Shown: positions 58,057 to 64,000 of the stretch, one piece after another
Layout of the letters: each line of letters opens with the position of its first letter
Position numbering within the stretch: position 1 is the first letter of the stretch
Assembly (NCBI GenBank): GCA_963752815.1
Contig: CAVVZI010000015.1
Location: forward strand, 992,001 to 1,056,000
Direction: 5' to 3'
DNA from: Sva-07 sp963752815
GTDB lineage: Bacteria > Actinomycetota > Acidimicrobiia > Acidimicrobiales > Ilumatobacteraceae
Length of the DNA: 64,000 nucleotides
Program-made: the position numbers and the translations under genes
The notes under the pieces: generated by a model
Databases searched by the model: none
What the model saw: only the letters and a program-made list of their open reading frames with translations
What the model was told of the DNA's origin: nothing

Positions 58057-58862
58057 ATGACCGCTCGACACCTCCTCGTCGAGTCGGAGGGCGACATCGT
58101 CACGATCACCCTCGACCGGCCAGAGAAGCGCAACGCCCTGGCCCTCGACGTGATGCTCGAACTCACCGAGACGTTCGAGCACGTCGGGGAATCGGACGCG
58201 CTCGGTGTCGTCCTCGCCGCGAACGGCCCGGTCTTCTCCGCCGGTCACAACTTCGGCGACATGGCCGGAGCGTCGATCGACGATGCCGCGCCACCTGTTC
58301 GCGGTGTGCACCACCCTGATGGACACGGTGCAGTCGATCCCGCAGCCGGTCGTCGCCCGCGTCCACGCCCTGGCGACGGCCGCTGGCTGCCAACTCGTCG
58401 CCACGTGCGACCTCGCGGTGGCGGCGCAGTCGGCGTCGTTCGCCATCCCCGGAGGAAAGGGTGGGCTGTTCTGCCACACACCGCTCGTCGCCGTCGCCCG
58501 CAACATCGGCCGGAAGCGGGCGCTCGAGATGGCGCTGACCGGCGATCCGATCGACGCCTCGACGGCCGCCGAGTGGGGTCTGATCAATCGAGCGGTGCCC
58601 GACGACGAACTCGACGCCGCCGTGCACGACCTGATCACGCGGGCGACGCGGGGCAGCGCGTGGTCGAAGGCGCTCGGCAAGCGTGGCTTCTACGACCAGA
58701 TCGGCCTCGACCAGCCATCGGCGTACACCGTGGCGGGCGAGCGCATGGCGCAGGCGGCGATGGAGCCCGACGCGCAGGAAGGCGTTCGCGGCGTTCCTCG
58801 CCAAGCGCCACGCGTCGTTCGAGCAGGGTCCGAACGACCGGTCACCGTCGACCGTCCACTGA
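58057..58862 (+). CDS. Enoyl-CoA hydratase/isomerase (two indels)
   Basis: 267 residues after correction. Crotonase motifs: ITLDRPEKRNALALDVMLEL, SAGHNFGDMAGASIDD (CoA-binding oxyanion loop with the catalytic Glu region shifted), ARVHALATAAGCQLVATCDLAVA, and FAIPGGKGGLFCHTPLVAVAR. Extra bases lie near 58287 (Ala codon) and at 58783-58784 (Gly GGC/GGG), the latter restoring the tail FAAFLAKRHASFEQG. It hydrates enoyl-CoA in beta-oxidation, matching the acyl-CoA synthetase and dehydrogenase at 6.8-9.9 kb. ATG 58057. Confidence 0.88.
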
Positions 58863-58879
58863 CCGTCTCGCGCCGACCG

Positions 58880-59620
58880 TCACGCCGCGAGCACCGCGGC
58901 TCGGATGTGTGACACGGCACGTTCGCGGTGATTGCGGATCGTGCGGGTGGTCACGCCCCGTTCGGCCGCGATGACGCTCGACGACTCGCTGCGCAGCAGG
59001 TCGCGGATCAGCTGGAGGTCGTCGTCGGGGACACCGTGGAGGCGGGCCGTGCGGACCACGTCGGCGAGTCGCTCGATGGCGGTGGCGGGTGGGGCCGCGG
59101 CCCGCAGCTCCATCCGATCGATCGGGACGACCTGCTCGGTCGCCGCCAGTCGGCGCAGCGGTCGCTGGAACGCCTGATACCGGGCATCGGAGATCAAGGA
59201 CTCGGCGACGTGATGGGATCGCCTGGTCGTGTCGTACCGGCGGAGTGCGATCCATGCCGCGGCCACGATGATCTCGGCCGGGTCGACGTCGTCGTGTTGG
59301 CTGCGGTGACGCATCGCCTGGCTGATGAGCCCGCCGAGGATGCGTTGGATCACGATCCGTCCGGCGAGTTCGTCATCCCGGGCGCGCTCGATCAGTTGCA
59401 CCAGGATCGCGTCGGCGACCGTCGGGTCGACACCGCGGCGCACGTTGGTCGCATCGATCAGCTGCTGGAGGTCGTCGAGGCCGTCGAGGATCTCCGCCAA
59501 TGGCCCCTCGCCGACCTCGGCCGACCACGATCGCGCTCGACGCAGACTCGGGCGGTGGTACCGCAGGCGTTCCCATTCACGGCCGAGTTGTGCGGTGTAG
59601 GCGTGGAGTTGACGGTTCAT
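58880..59620 (-). CDS. Sigma-like/HTH regulatory protein
   Basis: 246 residues from ATG 59620. A helical core (QRILGGLISQAMRHRSQHDDV, EIIVAAAWIALRRYD) resembling sigma region 2 is followed by a C-terminal HTH (SSSVIAAERGVTTRTIRNHRERAVSHIRAAV) like region 4 or LuxR. It has no receiver domain or sensor. Divergent from the EccC-like gene (starts 161 bases apart), it is a candidate regulator of that locus. I cannot assign a family name with confidence. Confidence 0.6.
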   Translation of the reverse strand: MNRQLHAYTAQLGREWERLRYHRPSLRRARSWSAEVGEGPLAEILDGLDDLQQLIDATNVRRGVDPTVADAILVQLIERARDDELAGRIVIQRILGGLISQAMRHRSQHDDVDPAEIIVAAAWIALRRYDTTRRSHHVAESLISDARYQAFQRPLRRLAATEQVVPIDRMELRAAAPPATAIERLADVVRTARLHGVPDDDLQLIRDLLRSESSSVIAAERGVTTRTIRNHRERAVSHIRAAVLAA

Positions 59621-59780
59621 GCCGGCACCATCTCGAACCGGCCTCACCGGCCGCCTCACCGCCCGACCGCCGAGCCTTCACTGCACGACTCACAGTGGTT
59701 CGCCGGGAGCCCGAACACACTCACAGCCCCAGCTCAGAGCACGTTTTCCCGTTCGGGCCCGACGTGACCCACTCGGAGGC

Positions 59781-62700
59781 GTGGAACCGCACTTCATCCC
59801 ACCCGTCGACGTGATCGACGCCGACGACCATCGCCTCCGGGTCGAGATCGGCACGTCGCGTGACACGGTCGCCGATCTCGCCGACGCGCTGGGCGTGCGC
59901 GCCCCGTTCGGGCTCGAGATCGGTGGCGTCGTCGTCGCGCCACAGCGGCCACTGGTCGAGGTCGAATCGCTCGTCGAGGGCGCCAGGCTCGCTCCCGTCG
60001 CCGGACCGTCCGTGCCACGAACCGCCGCCCGACGGCGACAGTGCGTTCGAGTTCGCCATCGTCGCCGGTCCCTCGTGCCGACCATGGGCGGCGCTGCCGA
60101 CCGGTCGCCACGGCGTCGGCCGATCCCCCGCCCTGGCGCTTCACCTCGATGATCCAGCGGTCGAACTCACATCACGCGCTGCTCGTCGTCGACCGGTCGG
60201 TCCGGATCGTCCAGTTGACCGGTCGGACACCGATCGACGTGATCACGTTCGACGGATCCGCGCCCGCGCTCGACGACATGGGTGGCGTGGAGGTCCGTCC
60301 CGGTGATGTCGTCGCTATCGGTACCAGTCGGATCGTGCTGCGGGTCGCGGCCGCCGACGCGGTGTCGACGGCGACGCGCAACGACGTGCACGCCTCGACG
60401 ATCGGGCGAGCGATCGGCGATCCGTGGCATCGAGAACTGCGCCGGGGGCCGGCGCCGCCCGACGACGCAAGCGACGAGCCGATCCCGCTTCCGGTGCGAT
60501 CGCCGCTCGATGCGTTCCCGCCGGCGACGGCACTCGTCGGCGCGGGCGTGGCGGCGCTCGGTGCGGTCGTCCTGGCCGCGGTGCTCGGCCAGGCGATGTT
60601 CGCGGTCATCGCGCTCGTCGGTGCCGCCGCGTCGTTCGCCACCTGGGTGGTGGGCGTGATCGGGGTGCTGCGTCGTCGGGCCCGCGCCCGGCAGTCCGAT
60701 CGAGCCGCCGACGAGCGCTTCCATCGACGCCTGCGCGAGCATCACCGCGCCGCCGGCGACCGGCATCGGGATCGGAATCCGGAGTTGATCGAACTGATCG
60801 ACGACGCGCTCGGGGAGCGGCGCCTCGTGTGGAGCCGGCGGGTCGCTCGGGACGGGGTGCGGGTGGTGCTCGGTCGCGGCACGCTGATGCTGGCACCGGT
60901 CATCGAGTCCGGCGACTCGACGAAGCCCGACCCGTCCGCCGTTCAACTCGCGGCCGTCGAACAGGAGTCGCGTTTCGCCGACGCGGCGATCCCCGTCGTC
61001 ATCGCGCCGGCCGAGGCGTTCGCCGTCGCCGGCCCCTCGCACGCGGTCGCGGCGCTGCTCCGATCGCTCGTCGTCCAGATCGCCACGACGATCGGTCCGG
61101 CCGACGTGCAGATCGTGGTCGTCTCCGACGACCAAGCCGGCTGGGAGTGGGTGTCCTGGCTGCCCCAGGCGCGGGGCGGACCCGGTGGGGCGTTCGTCTT
61201 CGGCACCCACGAACTCGAACGTCTGGCCGACATCGCCTCCACCGCCGGGCCGCTCGACGATCGGCGGATCATTCTGGTCGTCGATGCTCCGGCCGCGCTC
61301 ACCGTGCGCACCGGACCGCTGCGGCGATTCGTCGGGAGCGACCGGGTGAGCACGATCGTCGGCTGCGTGGCCGGTGCCGCCGTGCCGAGCGTCTGTCGGC
61401 GGGTGCTCACGATCGGATCGACGGGGCGAGCGGAGTGGAGCGGGCTGCGGCGGGACGACGATCCGATCATCGAACACGTCCTGATCGCCGGCCTCGGCGA
61501 ACCGGTCGCCCGGCAGGTCGCACTCGCGCTCGCCGGTCTCGTCGACCCAGAGGACGTGGCCGACTCGGCCGCAGGGGTGCAGGCGACGCTGCCATTCAGC
61601 GCGCTCCGTCCCGAACTCTTCCTCGGCGGCGCCGCCAGGATCGTCGAGGAGTGGCAGGCCGCTGGCGATGATCCGCGCCTCGCCGTCGTCATCGGGGCCT
61701 CGGCCGATGGCGTCGTCGAACTCGACCTCGGTCGTGATGGACCGCACGCCTTGATCGCGGGCACGACCGGGTCGGGCAAGAGCGAACTGCTCCGCACGAT
61801 GGTCGTCGGCCTCGCGACGCGGGTGTCGCCTGCCCACCTGCAGTTCGTCTTCGTCGACTACAAGGGCGGCGCCACGTTCGACGGGTGTCGCACGCTCCCG
61901 CACACCGTCGGAGTGGTGACCGACCTCGACGGTGGCCTCGCCGAGCGCGCCCTGGCGAGCCTCGAAGCTGAGCTGGCGCGTCGGGAACAACTCTTCCGTG
62001 ACGCGGGTGTCGCCGATCTCGGCGACTACCGGGCGAGCGGGCGCGCCGCACTGTCCCGTCTCGTGGTGATGATCGACGAATTCGCCACGATGGCGCACGA
62101 CGTACCCGGGTTCCTGGCCGCGCTCGTCGGGATCGCCCAGCGCGGTCGCAGCCTCGGGGTGCACCTCGTGCTGGCGACGCAGCGGCCCGCCGGGGTCGTG
62201 AACGACGACATCAGGGCGAACACCAATCTGCGCCTCGCGCTGCGGGTCAACGATCGCGCTGACGGGATCGACGTCGTCGGCGACGGTCTCCCCGCCACGT
62301 TCCCGAGACAGCGGCCGGGCAGGTGTGTCGTGCGACTCGGACACGACGAGTTGGTCGTGTTCCAGGCGGCCTCGACGGCTGGCCCGCGGCCCAACGGCCG
62401 CCGCGTCCTGTCGGTTCGACGGTGGCCGGTCGGCCCGACCACGTCGCACGGCGGGGCCGGGCCGCGCTGTGACGAGCTGTCGATCCTCGTCGACTCGATC
62501 AGGGAGGCTGCCGAGATGACTGGGTCGGTGGCGGACGGCCGCGTGTGGCTCGAACCGCTTCCGGCATTGCTGGAAGCGGGCGCGGTGACGGACTGTGTCG
62601 CCCGCGCCGATCCGGGCAACGGCGGGGGACCGCACGACGCCGTCGGGCTGATCGACGACCCGGCACGGCAGACCCGTCGTCCCCTGCGGTGGGATTGCGC

Positions 62701-63999
62701 GGCCGGCAACCTGATGCTCGTCGGGGCGATCGGATCGGGCGTGACGTCGACGATCGTGTCGCTCGCCGCCGCGGCGTGTCGGACGTCGTCGCCCCACGAC
62801 CTGCATCTCTACGTCATCGACGGGTACGGCGACCGGTCGCTCGACGGTCTGGCACAGGTCGCGCACTGCGGCGGGGTGATCCGGCTCGGAGAAGTGGAGC
62901 GCGTCGATCGGCTCCTGCGGCGGCTCGATGCCGAGATCGATCGGCGCGCTGCCGACCGGGCCGACGCCGATCCGAAGATCCTGTTGATCGTCGACGGCAT
63001 CGGCGCGCTCCGGCGCTCGCTCGACGCGATCGACCGGCTCCCCGTGCTGGCCTTGCTCGACCGACTCCTCGAGGAGGGTCCGGCGGCCGGGATCACGGCG
63101 TGCTGTTCCACTGACGGCACGGCCGTCGGCGCGCCGATTCCGGCCGCCGATCGCTGGGTCTTCCGGGTCGACGAGCACGCCGCGGCCCAACTCGCCGCTC
63201 ACTCGGGTGGCCGGGCCGTGTCGGGGGATCGCCCACCAGGTCGGCTCCGACTCATGTCGTCGGGTCTCGACGCCCAGATCGCTCTGGGTGCCGACGGCTT
63301 GGCGGAGCTCCCCGGTCGGGCCGCGGGTGTCGGACCGCCGGCGATCGAACTGCTCCCGGCGTGGATCGATCCCGCCGGATTGCCCGCCAGCGGAATCCGG
63401 CAGACGACAGGCCGATCGGTCCGTCAGCTCGTGCTCGGTCGCCGGGCCGATGACCTCGAGCCGGCGTTCCTCGACGTGCCGGCCGGCGACCACATCTTCA
63501 TCGGCGGTGCCGGCCGGACCGGAACGTCGACAGCGCTCGCGCAGGTGGCCGCGGCGTGGCGCTCACTGGAGGGGGAGCGATCAGTGGTCGAGTGGCGGCC
63601 GTCGCCGGCCGGGTCGGCGAGCTGGATGAACTCGACGAGCTGGCCGGGGGTGCCGCGGCCGGCAACCGCGGACGCCTGCTCCTCGTGATCGACGATGCCC
63701 ACCGGGTCGACGACACCGACGGCGCGATCGCCACGATCCTGAAGCGAAGTGACGGTTCGATCACGATCGCCGCGGCGGCACGGCTCGACGCGGTCCGGTC
63801 TGCCTACGGCCATTGGACCCGCGAGATCGCACGGAGCCGATGTGGGGTGATCATGACGGCCGCCGGTGAGGTCGACGGTGATCTGTTGGGCGTCGTGCTC
63901 CCGCGGCGCACGCCGATCCCGGCTCGTCCCGGGCTCGGCTGGATCATCGACGGGCGCGGTCATCGACTCGCGCAGTTCGCTGGCAGACTGCCCGTATGA
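59781..63999 (+). CDS. EccC/EssC-like FtsK-SpoIIIE ATPase of a type VII-like secretion system (three indels)
   Basis: About 1405 residues after correction (extra bases near 60022 and 60154, one missing near 63617). N-terminal YukD/FHA-like domains (RHGVGRSPALALHLDDPAVE), two membrane spans (residues about 245-290), and three P-loop domains. Domain 1 is intact (Walker A GTTGSGKSELL; Walker B LVVMIDEFAT). Domain 2 has GAIGSGVTST (Lys replaced by Val) and LLIVDGIGAL; domain 3 has GAGRTGTSTA (Lys replaced by Thr). This pattern of one active and two degenerate domains is that of T7SS motor proteins. GTG 59781 is the likely start but its ribosome site is too close, so this is uncertain. No WXG100 or EccB/D/E is in the window. 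Confidence 0.85.
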
Positions 64000-64000
64000 C

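Overview
The window is GC-rich bacterial chromosome of actinobacterial type. The evidence is strong third-position G/C bias, frequent GTG starts, a form II CoxL-like oxidoreductase, TIGR03085/TIGR03086-type proteins, an Eis-like acetyltransferase and a type VII-like FtsK ATPase. An uncultured or Ilumatobacter-like member of the Acidimicrobiia is my best guess; this is inference from gene style, with no marker gene to confirm it.

Layout. 0-2 kb: minus-strand Tad/Flp pilus ATPases, then a selenocysteine tRNA. 2-8.5 kb: lipoprotein, Bax-inhibitor-like membrane protein, a gutted cytochrome P450, an ArsR-led operon with a leaderless promoter, then AlkD-like, alpha/beta-hydrolase and acyl-CoA synthetase genes. 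8.6-18.5 kb: acyl-CoA dehydrogenase, Eis-like acetyltransferase, a primary-like sigma factor, a second Bax-inhibitor paralogue, an HExxH protein, two ferritin-like proteins and an ABC1/UbiB kinase-like protein. 18.6-22 kb: a Ugp-type sugar or glycerophosphodiester ABC importer without its ATPase. 22.2-29.3 kb: one giant secreted protein (about 2370 residues) with a beta-helix, P-I-K-A-F pentapeptide repeats, a gingipain-like C25 peptidase domain and Ig-like modules. 29.3-33.2 kb: a tandem nucleotidyl cyclase/AAA/TPR regulator. 33-43.4 kb: cyclophilin, YcaQ-type protein, MpaB-type protein, AI-2E-type transporter, asparaginase, MBL hydrolase, Notum/pectinacetylesterase-type lipoprotein, YjbR protein and CoxL. 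43.5-51.2 kb: a repeat-bearing matrixin-like protease, a three-gene operon joining a cNMP-binding patatin to an ABC exporter whose ATPase also carries a cNMP domain, and a serine hydrolase. 51.3-64 kb: tRNA-Lys, a VapBC-like module, a membrane protein, a cupredoxin lipoprotein, a TetR-controlled ABC-2 exporter, an enoyl-CoA hydratase, a sigma-like regulator and an EccC/EssC-like ATPase.

Reading-frame quality is the main caution. About twenty genes are broken by single-base indels, roughly sixty in total. Where I could reconstruct the frame, nearly all fall on the third base of a codon, and the two bases present are usually two synonymous alternatives. All the broken genes return to an exact multiple of three once corrected. 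I read this as a consensus artefact at strain-variable wobble sites rather than decay or programmed frameshifting. The stretch from about 35.1 to 51.2 kb has none. I therefore annotate these genes as intact CDS spanning the breaks and say so in each entry.

Themes that may link genes: cyclic nucleotides (cyclase at 29.3 kb, three cNMP domains at 45.6-49.8 kb), fatty-acid and lipid metabolism (acyl-CoA synthetase, dehydrogenase, enoyl-CoA hydratase, patatin), and secreted proteases. Intergenic regions carry two families of dispersed palindromes that probably act as terminators.
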